Shown: in pieces, positions 12,688-25,537 of the stretch
Layout: every line of letters starts with the position of its first letter
Numbering within the stretch: position 1 is the first letter of the stretch
DNA from: Climacteris rufus
Lineage: Eukaryota; Chordata; Aves; Passeriformes; Climacteridae
DNA: 64,000 nt
Assembly: GCA_013398175.1 (NCBI GenBank)
Contig: VZRZ01003105.1
Coordinates: 1,042,378-1,106,377, forward strand
Direction: 5' to 3'
Made by a program: the position numbers and the translations under genes
The notes under the pieces: model-generated
Databases searched by the model: none
Seen by the model: only the letters and a program-made list of their open reading frames with translations
What the model was told of the DNA's origin: nothing

Positions 12688-15600
12688 TCTTGGTAAAACA
12701 TTCAGTTGTTACATGAAGTGTAAATACTGTTTCTAACATTTTTAAACCCCAAGGTCCCAATTCGAGTTGATTTTATGTCCTGAAATGTTGATAAATTGCC
12801 AAATATCTGGTATTTTGTTGCCATTAAAAACTAACAATTTTAGGAGCCTTTAAACACAGTGGGTGGGACAAACGCCAGAGGCCAACACTCATGCAAGATC
12901 TTGCACCTGGCAGGAAGAAAGAGACATTAGTTTCACTACAGAAAATGTTACTTTTAGTTACCAGCTTCCAGAAGATTTCAGAGCGCTTCTCAAAGCACGT
13001 CAGGAAAATCTCATGAAGTCCAGAGAGTTATTTTGGACTCTGCTACAGCACAGGGCTGTAACAGAGCTGAAGCTAGACAGATATGACAGAGTATGTAATC
13101 TGAGTGAAGATATCTCTAGGAATAAGCCATGAAAGACCGATAAGAAAACCACCAAATTAGAAAAGCATAATAATTAAGACCAGTTCTCTGCTCTCTGGAA
13201 CTAAAAAAAGCCATATGAAACCCACTAGCTGAAATGGCTGGTCCACAAAATACAACAGAAGATTGCACCAGGGTAAGTTTGTGTCCAGGTTAACCTGATC
13301 AAAGACATCATCAGGAGTCAAGGGACAAGAAATCTCTTATGGATTCCATACTTAGAAGACTTACAGAGAGTCCTAAGAAATTATCTCCGAGATTAAAACA
13401 GTAACTTGGATAAAAATACACCTTGACACTTACTGATCATGAAGTTAAGCACATGCCAAGAGCATTAACTTTGATCCAAGCTATTTAAGATTGATATGAA
13501 AACAAAATTTCAACTATTAAATACACATTGTGTCCATCCTAACATCTCTCAGACTTTCCAGAAGCCACTGTCATAATGATATAATATGAACTAAGTTTGG
13601 GAAGTAAGAAAAAATCTCCATGCCTGTCACACAGGCTTAGTACCAACCTTGTTCACATCACTTGTGCATATATGCAGCTACAGCACAGTGACTACTGTGG
13701 ATATAGTCAGGCTCCCACTCACAAGGCCATTACAGATTATTTCTAGGGTCTGAATTATCACTAGAAGTGAAAGAAAGGGTCGACGTGACTCTTGCAGCAC
13801 AAAGGAGATTTGTTACATTTTCACAGCTGTCATGTTCTGAACAAAAGAAAAATATAGACAAATATATTTGAAGTCAAACACCCTCATCTTCATTTAAAAA
13901 GTAACTGGTTTGCAACAGCCCAAGCATGATAAATACATATGTGAGTCTTTGGTCATTTCCCTACTTCAGAATTTTCAAGGGTTTCAAAAGTAATCACTCA
14001 AACCAATGAATGGTAAAACAAATTGTCATTTTAGGAACTAGTAAGGAGAAGAATGGAAATGTCCCATTCTTGCTGCACTTAATCATAGTAAAGAGCACCA
14101 TTTATATACACATACACACACAGCAGGGAAATGAGAAAAAAAACCCTAACCCAACCAAAAAACTTACACTTAAAAATTTCTTTTCACTGTGGTCCAATGA
14201 GAAACTAAATCCTACTGCCTCCCCCAAATCTGAGATTACGACTCCAAGAAATACACTCCTTAACACATTTCACTGCCTAACAGTATCTTCCTCCACTCAT
14301 ACCCAACTATGTTTCAGAATAGAAACTGATTCAGTTTCAGTCTTAAAAATGCATAAATCACATTTGCTTCAGAGCAATTCTTATTGTAAGTGATCAGCCT
14401 ACCAATTTTGATCTAAGAAACAGGACATCACAAAATCAGCATTTCCTCATGTGTTTGTATTTGCTCTCTAGACAACCGATAAAAGACTTTTGTGAAAGCA
14501 TATTTTCTTGCTACTAGAGAGAACATAAAATCTATTCACAATTTTGTAAATGGTCAGTAATAAGAAAATATTTTCAAATTTATGCATTATGTAAAAAAAA
14601 TAGTTCAACTATTAATTCTGTGAAGCAAAGTGCCACAGTCATGCAGAGAGTTGTGCAGTGCTTTCACATAAAGAAATCCTCCAATACCTCTAACTTCAAC
14701 GTTTTACTTCCCTCTTCCCACCACTTCTACACTTACAGGTCACAGCAAAACTGCTGCTTAGTGAAGAGAGATGGGCAGACTCTTTCTGAAGCCTTTTTAT
14801 TCCTAAGGCCAGCCAACAAGGTGCATCTAAAAAGGATGATGGGCCACAGACATAAAAGGTCTTGTGCACTATATTAATTTCCCAAAGCAAAGTGCATTTT
14901 CTCTAAAGACTTACTGGTATTATCACTATAAAAAGAGAAGATGGGTCATCCAGAAACCCATCAATAACTCAACTGTTGACTTGCTTGGTTCACCTCACTT
15001 GTTGGTATCAGGTAGTTGGCAAACTCTTATGTGAAAACTCAGCAGAAACTCAACTCTAAAGTAAACTGTGATATCTTTTCTCAGTCACTGTAAGTATGAA
15101 TTTAATAAATTATTTTATGTGGTCGCATTTGAATAGATATTCTAGTCATGCTATTTTCTGAATTCAAGTTAAACTATAAAACTAGGTTTATTGAGCTGTC
15201 AGTCAAATTTCTACTAACAAAAACATTTCTTGGTACTTCCTCCATTTCATTTTCATGTCTACCAAATCAACACTTCTTTTGGTTTTTTTCTTTATATCAA
15301 CAATATTCAGAAGTTACTTGAAATTTATTTCTGTTTTAACCAAGTAATGGCTCTTCATTCAATAAAGAAGAAAATTAAGCAGACAAATCTTCACAGTGTG
15401 TTTTAAGAATATCAACATACACACATCAATTACAAATATAGTTACTAACATTGCTACATTTAAGGTATATGTATGTAAGGTGCTAGATTATACAATTAAC
15501 ATGCATCTCCTATATACATATACATTTTTAGAAAGAGAATCCAGTCTATTTCACAATTCACTAACAAAGCTATTCCTTAGCTCATCCCTGCCATAACCTG

Positions 15601-18600
15601 CTCTATTCAGAAACATATGGGAAAAGACATTAAATAACCAGTGAAAACCATGGACTTCTGGTATTAGTGCTACACATTGCATACCCCTATTCATTATTCC
15701 ACCTCCCTTGTTTAATCTATCATTAAGACTCAGTGACCCTACACTAAATTTAAAGCAGATCCTTCCTTCCTCCCATGCCTAAATTCACATACTTTTCTAG
15801 TTGGGGATGCCCTCAAGTATTAGCCACTCTACAGGGTTTCTCTAATCTCAGCTCTGAACTATGTTGTGCTATAGAAGCAAGAAATTGCTGGTTTACATCT
15901 TTAACTATGGAATCTTCCACCCAAAAAAACCCCTCCTTTACTTAATAAGGTGGAGAAAAATCTTTAGAACATATTTAACATGTTTAAAAATTATGTATTT
16001 GCCTCTATATGATATTGAATTAAAGTTATAAAGTATATTACTTTAAAGCACTGCTTCCCTGAACTTGTGTCCCAAACATCATTTCATTGGAAAGAATTTT
16101 AAAGTTTTTAGAAGTTTATTGCTACATCATAGAAGAGCTAGATCTTTATTTGTATTCAAAGTCAATAAGAAACAGGTTTCTAATAAACAAATTTAAAAAA
16201 AAAGGCAAGAAGATGACCAAAAATCAGACTTGCTTTTGTTTTTTAATGCAGAAACTAGTAACATACAAACAAAATTAAGACCTCTACCCCTTTCTTTTCT
16301 TTTTACTGACACAGTCTGCAGTTTAACAGTAATGGCAGTACAGGTGAAAATACATCATGAGTTTTCTGAATGAGGGACAAGAAACACTATTGTTGCCATC
16401 TGTAGTATTTGTCAACTATACCCCTGCCTTCCTCTTCCACAATAAGATGAACATTGATCTGCACCAGGATTTTAAAAAGTTAAAGACACTAAGACTGTGA
16501 GTGTAGCAGAGATGAAATTCTTTTAACAAAATAAGTCAGGCAAAGGTACAATCCAAACACAGACTTCTATGTCTACCAAAAGAAGCCACGCAAACTTACG
16601 TTGGTTCCATGACTAATACTATTTTTAGTGTATTTAAAAATGTTTAAACATATTTCCTCAAAAAATAGAATAAAGTTGAAAAGAGCAGCTGCAACCTGGC
16701 TGAAAACCCCAATGTGCATTGTCTCTGGCTCTTATTTTTTTTAATTTAAGTCTTTCCCCAAACGAGTCAGTACTTGCACAAGTACACACGAGTCATATGT
16801 ACTTGCAGAATACAAAAAGATGATGGGAAAAGCAAATTAGTACGGTTCAGGTTGTCAGGTTATCAGATAACAGAAAAATATTAGGAACAGCTAAAATAAA
16901 CACACTAACCCCAGAGCAACACTGGAAAACCTGAAGTCTAAGTTCTACACAGGTGCAGACATGGGAAGATAAAGGGAAAGTTACAGCAGAATGAAAATAA
17001 ACAGTAACTGTGAACTCGGTAGATCAGTTTGGAGACAAAAATTATCTGGAAGCCTCTCCAATGAGGATGTTTTCTTTATAAACAGCAACACTTTGATGAA
17101 GAAAAGAAATGCTGCTAAGGTCTCAGTTCTGCAACCTCTAGTTCAGGTGTTCTTCCTGAACTGGACTGGCTTCCAGACTTGGATTGCTTAAGTTACAACA
17201 TTTTCCTTTAGAATTTCCTTTAGATAATCTAAAAAACTTGTTCCACTAAAAGGAGTGCACAACTAAGTCTCTCTGGATGAAATTAGTTTATTCATTGTAT
17301 CTTCAAGAGTGGCCACTTTCATGAACAGTCTGGTTTGAGTGACCCAGAAACACACACTGCTGAGACCACAAAGCTGACTCCTGATGGAGGAGTCAGTATT
17401 TCCTGAATATACAACAGACTGCAACTTTATTAGTGTTTGACCAAAACATTACTCTTCTGTAGATTCCAGTCTTTACAAAGCTTACCATTCATATGCTGCA
17501 GAACAACAACAGAAAACTTAAAGATCGCTTCAGAAAATGCTATTCTGACTATTTTCACCATTCTATTGTGCAAACTTGTCATCTCACTGAAATGGAAAGA
17601 TTTGAATAAAGGTTAACTTAATTAATTAAACATACATATAATTTTCTCTGCACTTTTCAGTCTTAGCTTGACATGCAATTATATAACTATTAAATAAGCA
17701 GTGAACACTTTTCCAATTAATGAAAAAAATTACTTAAACTACAGATTAATAAATCCTGGCCACTCATTTCCCCCCAAATACCTCCAATACTGCAAAGAAT
17801 TAACATAGTCTCCATCTGAATTCCTTTATCTAAAATAAAACTAGAAACTATGTATTACAAAACAATACTCACAGATAACAAATGTTAGGATCTGAAAAGA
17901 TCTATTCAGCTCAAATTAACACATTTCTAAAAATCAAAGCAAAATTCATCCTCACGTTCATTCCTGTTACAGAATTGTCACCTCAACAGCCAATAAAAAG
18001 AAAGAACTAATGAGGTATTTCAGTATCTCCCAAAGAAATATTTTCAACTCTGTTTTTCTTTTAAGTGCTTGAAAGGGAAAGAGTAATGAATTGCTCCCAC
18101 ACAGTCCTTTTTATTATTCTGTTATAGCAACAAGAGAGTTACACCAAGTTTTATTTTTCATATACTCCCAGATTTTATTTTTTTTTTTGTCTCACTGCAA
18201 CAATGGCAAAGGAACCAGACCAGAAAGAACAGTTATTTATCAACATCAGAGAAATGCTACTTGGAGCAGCAAATGTCCTTGTTTCTACTGGTGGGTAGCA
18301 GGGTGAAATGACAAATTTATTCGGCATCAGATATTATTGGGTATCAGATATCAGTGATGGCACTCTAATATCCAGAAAACAATCCCACATACCTTGGAAA
18401 TAAGTTTTCACAAGAGACAAGCATCTAGACTTCTACCAAAAATCAGGTCATTCAGCTGTATCTTAGTGAATTTCCAGGACTACTTCTCCCTATTACGATG
18501 AACATCCACTACTGAATATGAGCAAGTATCCTCTAACCCTAACAGTATCCACATACATCTTAGGGTCCATGGATTTGAGACAGGGAAGACAAATCTGTTA

Positions 18601-18847
18601 CAGTCCAGCAATAACAAACTGGAAATGAAGAAAGGACTGAAAGATTTCTCTGGTCACTCACCTGCACAGAGAGTATGTCCTGGAGCTAAAATTGTTTCAA
18701 GCAGGACAGTGAAATCATAATAATTTCTTTCATGATCTATGTGAGAATGCTTAGAAGAAAATTAATTAGAGGCACATCCAAGAGCTCAATGTACCTAACA
18801 GGCAGGTTAAAGAAACATAAGGACTAGAATAGATTTATTTGCATTTT

Positions 18848-18861
18848 GTTGTTGTTGTTGT
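18848..18861. repeat. Microsatellite (GTT)n
   Basis: Nearly five uninterrupted GTT units. Confidence 0.8.
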
Positions 18862-21800
18862 ATCTGGGAAGTTTTGAGGATATTCTCCCAGGTGTTTCCT
18901 CAGAAGTGATCCAAATCAGTCAGACACACAACCCTTGAGCACACACACAGATGCATCAGAAGGGAATGGGTATTTCTGAAAGGCCAAATGCTTTCTAAGA
19001 GAGAAGTCAGGTCTCTGAACATCCTTATTAAAGTGTGATCACCACCATGACACTGGGGTATGTGAGGCTTAAGCACACACACTATCAACAGCAGCTGAAA
19101 AACATTTCATCAAGAGCCTTTGATCCTGCCAGTGAGCTGTCACTTACCCACCAAGCACCAGAAAAGGGACAGAAAGCTATGTATGTATCCAGTCACATGG
19201 AAGGCATGACTGCTGGCAATAAATTTGGTGAATTTATGTTGCAGCCTTGTGTTTTTAAGTAACACACGCATGAATAGCAGTCCTGACATAATAAACCAAA
19301 AATGTTGAGTTACAATGTACACAGACAGGAATCTGGCACAGATTTACCTCCTCCAGCAGCAAAACCAGCTCAGTAACATAAAAACTCTCTACATTAATGC
19401 AAAAATAAAGGCATTTGGACACCCTATTTTAAAGATAAGTAACATCTCGTATTCATTTTGGGTATTTCAAAGAGTTTCTGCAAAACCCTCTTCCCTTGAA
19501 ATAAGAGGCCATTACTAAAGCCCAATGGATTAGAAGACCCAGAAAAGGCTTGTCTGCAGATGTCTTATGAAAACCAATTCCTGAAAAGCAGCAGGAAAAA
19601 AAATTGCAGGGATGGCAGAAAGCCAACAAAAAGCTAAGAGCTGCTGGTCATGGTGTCACAGTGACAGGCATTTTAAATTGTAATTCCAGATCAGGAGAAA
19701 CATGTAATCTATCACCAAAGCTATGGAAAAATGGACAGATGAGATTGATAGGGAAATAGGTCACTCATTTCCAAAATCTTCAAAACTTTTTGGAAAGTAG
19801 AGCCTGAGATACCAGCTATTAAATTTAAGTTCACCTATGGTGGCTTTGCCAGTGATGATAACATGAGGACTCTACCATGATTTGCAAGGAAGCCGTGGGA
19901 GCAGGAAGTCATTGAAAGGCATCTGCAGTTAGTTCTGCCACACCTTTGGCCTTGCTGCACATGCTGAAAGCAAGGAATCAGTCTATGTCCAAAGAAAAAT
20001 GCTCAGCTACTCACTGAAATTCAAAAGTTCAGATGTGTAAGTGACGAAGAAAGATCCTGTTTCTAGACTTTGGTATACAGGTAAGGTCAGAAAAACAGGA
20101 AGCTCCTGTTCAAATCACCACCTCTGAGAGTGATATTCCAGATCTGATCCTTGGGAACAGGTCACTAAAAGACTACAATGTGGGATGGAGATTTTGAGGA
20201 TATGCTAATGTCACATTATCTTAAAAATACTTACGAATGCACATCAGACATCAGCCTTGGGAAAGATGTAAAATGAGCCTGTAAGAAAGCTGCAATACCA
20301 TCCACATGAACAAGATGAACAGTACAAATTACAACCTTATACTTTTGTTTTTCAGTATCTGTCTCTGACTCAGAAGATCTTAAGGCATTTTTACTGTGCA
20401 GGGACAGAGAAGGATAGAAAAGCCCATTTCAGAATAAAAACTGTGTAGAAATACTTGCAAATTAAACGCCTCTTTTTACTTTCATCAGAGCTTTCCTTTC
20501 AAAAAAGAATCAATAAAGCTTCAGAAGAGCAAACTGTGTGCGGTTTGTTCTTCCTGCATCAGCATCAGTGCCAATTAAATTCTGAACCCTAAATCTTTAT
20601 TGTTTCCTATTAGCTGCTAACCAGAAGGAACACTGTGATTTTCTGAGATGCCAGGCTGAGACTTGCTGTAGCAGCAGTTAGAAAAAAATGTTCTTGTTTT
20701 GACTTGTCTGCTGGGTAAACTTGACATTGAAGCTACATGGTGGAAAATAAATACATAATACCAAGATGTTAATTTTACAGAAACACTTAACTCTTGTGAC
20801 CACAATTAACACTCGGGGGGGGAAAAAAGCCATTGACAGGTCTGCCTGGCTCCTGCTTCTGCACTGCTTCCCAGGCTCCCTCTCTGAGCAGTGGCTCGGC
20901 TCCTGCACAAGCCAGGCTGGTGCTGACCCCAGGGGCTGCCTTCAAAGCAGCACGAGGGGAGGAAGAGGGGAGCAGGATGACAGGAGTTAAATACAGCTGT
21001 AAAATGCCACTGACTCCCAGCTAGGATCCAAAACAGGAGCCTGAGAGCAAAGGGTTGGTGAGAACAGCCTGTCCTCTCCTCCCTCTGACCCCTGAGCTCT
21101 GGGAACACCTCTGTGAGGAGGGCAGGAGGACATCAGTCCCAGACGACAACAGCAGTTTTGTGGCAGCAAATAGACAGGGAGGCAGAATTGGCCTTCGATT
21201 GATGATGCTATGAGGTCTTCATTTTGTATAAAACAATCAGAAAATGTTCATTTTGGGAATACAGTTAAGTTTTGCATAAACACTGCTCCAAATCTCTCAC
21301 TCCATTCCCTAGCAACCACTGCTGCAACACTGAACTCCTCCAAAACACCATGAACCTCATGATATGGTAGAGTATTTACACATCTACTCTACAACAGTAA
21401 CATCGCTAAACTGGAAAAAGAACTAAAAAATACCTCAACAAGTCATCATTTTAACAGTGGTAGAACATGGATAGCATGCTTACAGAAATTCACAATGTCA
21501 GCATGGTTTTATTTATGATATGAACACTAAACTTTGTAGCAATTTCTAATGTATTAATGTATTATTTTCTAGCAATTTCTAATAGTACACTTAAATTGCC
21601 AAGCAGTCAAAGAAGAGAGTGCAAAATAGATTTTTTTTTTCCTTTATTCCAACTACATTACAGTAAGCTGGCAATGATTCACAAATGGGAAAACAAAAGA
21701 ATGCAAGGAATTGAGAAAGAATATTTTAAAAGCCTGAGCAGCACTTTTTTTTTTTTGCCTATGGAACCATCCAGAGTCAAAGGACTCCTTTTGGTTGAAG

Positions 21801-24800
21801 AGCAAAGTCATAATGGAAAGAAATCCATGATGGACAAAAACCTGGAAGAACATACCACTTTTTTTAACTTACTCATTATTATAATAAAGGTAATAATTCG
21901 CTACATGAAATAAACAGAGACTGTGGAAGGTCATCAAATCAAAACGGAAACTAACTACTGACCAACCCCAACCAGGTTCAAGGATAGAAATCCCTATCAA
22001 ACCTTAATAATTAAGTACTAAATCCCTTTAAATCAATATATTTGTAACATTAATTCAAGATTATTAAAGAAGCAGATAACACTCAGAATTAAAATACAGA
22101 GCACATAATATGTAAACATCAAACACAAAATATTATTAATTGTTATATACTTCTCATGTATTTGCACTGCACTCATATTTCAAATGCAAATATTAATTTG
22201 GAGAGAAATACCTACTGTATATGCACACACTGAAACAGTTTGCTCAGCTATACTGCATCAATGGTTATTTGACAAGTTATAGCATCACAAGCTGCTCATT
22301 TACATATTCAGCTATTCTGTCTGGTTTTTTCCTTGAGAATAAATTAATAAAACAACTATTTGGCAGATCCATACTAACAGCTCCTCCTCTGAACCACAAC
22401 GATACTCATAGTTATGCAAATTCAGTGTATAAAATATACATCAACAAAATGACACCAGAAATGTAAAAATAATTTCTTTCTAAATCCTAGAAAGGTGTAA
22501 TATTTTTTAACTATTACAATTAACACCAGCATTAACAACTTAGTTGATAGAAAAATTTTCCATTTGATACCCATATAATAATCAGTGAAAATTCAGTCTC
22601 TGAAATACTAACACGCATTATGCTGACACATGAGAACAGTTTTCTAACATAATTCAATACACAAGCACTCTGCAGAAAATAAGTGTAAAAAAAATACTTT
22701 AAAAGTTTCTGATTTACAGTATATTTTTCTGTATTGTATCATAAGGAGAAAATAAAATTTAGGCAAGTTAGGCCAGATACTGAGATTTCATTGAAACAAG
22801 CAGCAATGAAGAAATTGTTAAAAAATTTTTCGGTAAAGCCTGCAAAAGTCAATAAACCAGAAGACAAAAAGCAGAAATGAGAAAGCAGTGCAAAAGAAAA
22901 CATGTATGTAGACTACCAAAAAATAAAATAAACAGAAGGAAAAAAATCTTAAAAAGAAGGTTAAAAAAAAAGAGAAAAAGACACTGTTTACTACACAAGC
23001 AAAAGGACCTACAGAGGAAAAAATACAGTTGGGTTACTGTCAGATTTTGGAAGTCATATCTGAGTGATCCTAGATCTGACCTATAAACTGATGCAAGGAA
23101 AAGACACAAAATGGGAACTGAAATTGGATTTTCAGTTCTCTTCTGATACCAGTGTCTCGTGACAACAGAGGCCTATTTTGGACTATGTGCTAAAATGATC
23201 CTCTACTTCAAACAGTTTGCACTTAGGTTGCAGAATAAACATTTAATCTCCAAGTTTTATTGTTCCTCACTTCAAACTGATCTTACGAAAAAAAATTAAC
23301 AAAACACAATGCTAATGTAGTTCTCTAAGGGAAAAACTGTTTTTTTTTGTGTATTTAAAAGGCTTGTCTTACTACTCATGGGGATTCTTTGCATGGTTAC
23401 CCTGCAGCGAGTTGAAAACACCCAGGACACACACTTTTCACCTAATCTTTCATTTATTTTTCCTATTCAAGAAGAATTTTACCACCTCTGCTTACAGAAT
23501 TATTAAAAGGATGACAGTGCTTCTGCTTCAGTGGAGGTTTCCCAAAGGTGCAAGATTTGAAAATACTGATTTGAACCAAGGGACTCCTGCAGATCCAGCC
23601 CTTGTAAAATGGAACTGCACTGGTGCTTCACTTCAAACACACAGTCCTGATCTTAAGCCTCCCACTCATCCAACTTACTGCACTTCACCTTGGAGCAGTC
23701 TCAGAGCAGGCAAACCAATTACTATTAGGAACAAACTGAAATAGAAGATGCACAATTCTGAAATTTCAATTAATGAGAAATATTCAACCCAGGGGACCAG
23801 CTAGAAATGGTCACTGTTAAAATGCCATAAGAGGGAAACAGCACAGATCTTTGCCATCACCAGGTTTGCTCTGCAGACTTCATTGCACTGTCCTGGTGCT
23901 AAGGGAGCCCCAGCTGTGAACTACAACTTGGTCTGTGGGAAGATTTAAGGAGGAGAGTAAAGACATCTCCATAGCAATTCAAGTTTCATCTCAGTCTATT
24001 ACTCTTAGTTCATCAAAAAATAAACTTTCATCTCACCCAAACCTCACAGAATGCTCTAGAGAACTTACATATTTTCCACTGGCCTCATAAGACCCTCCTT
24101 GAAAAATTGACATGGGGCTGCCTGACTTGCCAGTTTACCTTCTGTATCAGGGTGAGAAGTTTCACTTTATTGTTTTGTACTACAAAGAAGTGTCCTCTTC
24201 CACTGTTCTGTTGCTGCTTTTTGTGAATGTCAGAGCTTCTCCATTTTGTTTGCCTTAGTCCTGGCCTAGGCTGCCCTGTGGTCAGAGCTCTCAGCTGCAG
24301 TCTGGTCTTTTCTCTGCCAGCCCAAGGTCAATGCAAAGAATAAAAAAGAGCCAAGACCTTTTAAGCAGAGGGGGTGAAAGAGGCTGTTAGTCATAGGTGA
24401 AATTGTCAACACACAAAACCCTCCCCAGATTAATCTAAGCACTTCTTACCCCACTTCTGAATTATTCAGGAATAAGTCCTTCTTGTCTTAAAAGAGGAAC
24501 TTTGTGAGTAAGTGCAAACAGAAGTTTATGCAAGACACAAAGGGAGATGTTGAACTGAAATTCAGCTTACAGTTACAGAGAAATTAATAATGGGACACAA
24601 ACATAGCTCAAAAGCCTTCTCAAATAAGAGTTACTGTGTTACAGATGCTGAGTTCAGTAACAGGTAGCTTGTCATCAGAAATGAGTGAAGTAAGAGCAAT
24701 ATAAAACCTTTCTGTTTCTCCTGAAAGAAACTGCAGAGATATTTGGGGTGCTGTATTTTGCCCTGATGCTGTGAACAGAATAAATGAAATAAAGTCAGTC

Positions 24801-25521
24801 CTCAGATTGTTGGGGTTGGAGTAAGGTAAGTACAGCTCTGCCATGTGATACCAGACAGACTTACTGCCATTTTATAAGGACATATTCGTAGGAAGGAGAT
24901 CTCTCTACCTTACATAGATAGTGTAGAAAAATAGTAAAAAATCCTTGTTCTTTGTATTCCTCTTTCCCTTATTTGTTTCCAACATTGTGAAGCTCTTCAG
25001 CTAGTCTGTACTTCCAAATTACAGTAACAGTAAATCATCATTTCCAAGACAGCTGCTAGGTATTAGATACACCAGGTAACAGCTACTAGACAGAATCACC
25101 TTCCTGGGGACAAAGAAGAGCGGTGAGAGTTAAGGTCTTTGGTAAACCAAATCTCTGTTGATCACACCTCTCTCCCCACTTTTCTGTACTTTCTATTATC
25201 CAGGAGGACTGACCTAAAAATACTACCTTCTAACCAAATTTAAGATTTTTTCTTTTTAACCTGATGCAGTAAGAAGTGATTCATGAACACATTCCTGGTT
25301 ATTCAAAAAGTTCTAGGTCCCCAAATATGATAAGAACAAAAAACATAAAAAGCAACACCAAAATGTCTTTGATCTTAGTTCAACCCCCTTTCCAGGCAGC
25401 ACCTACTCCAAAGCTCCTTTCCTAATCTTTTCACAAGGCCACACTACCAATCCCTGTTCTGGATGGTATTTTCTTGATACTGCTGCTTGTCCTTCTTCCT
25501 TGCCTTTACTCCCTGGTTTGG

Positions 25522-25537
25522 TTTTTTTTTTTTTTTT
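25522..25537. repeat. Poly-T tract, 16 nt
   Basis: The longest single-base run I noticed in the window. It is not accompanied by target-site duplications or a recognisable retrotransposed body, so a processed insertion is not supported. Confidence 0.75.

Noticed and set aside
19090..20260. Purine-rich stretch with broken coding-like pieces, considered as a retrovirus or DNA transposon remnant
   Set aside because: No conserved polymerase, integrase or transposase motif, no terminal repeats and no LTR ends were visible.
22849..23109. Lys/Arg-rich and Phe/Leu-rich frames that might be a basic or membrane peptide
   Set aside because: Explained by an A-rich stretch at about 22.87-22.98 kb read on both strands.
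23349..23744. 131-codon plus-strand open frame
   Set aside because: Starts with GTG rather than ATG, includes poly-T-derived Phe and Leu runs and has no recognisable domain; opposite to the host gene.
24050..24420. Possible solo LTR
   Set aside because: No clear terminal inverted TG...CA pair with target-site duplication and no family match.
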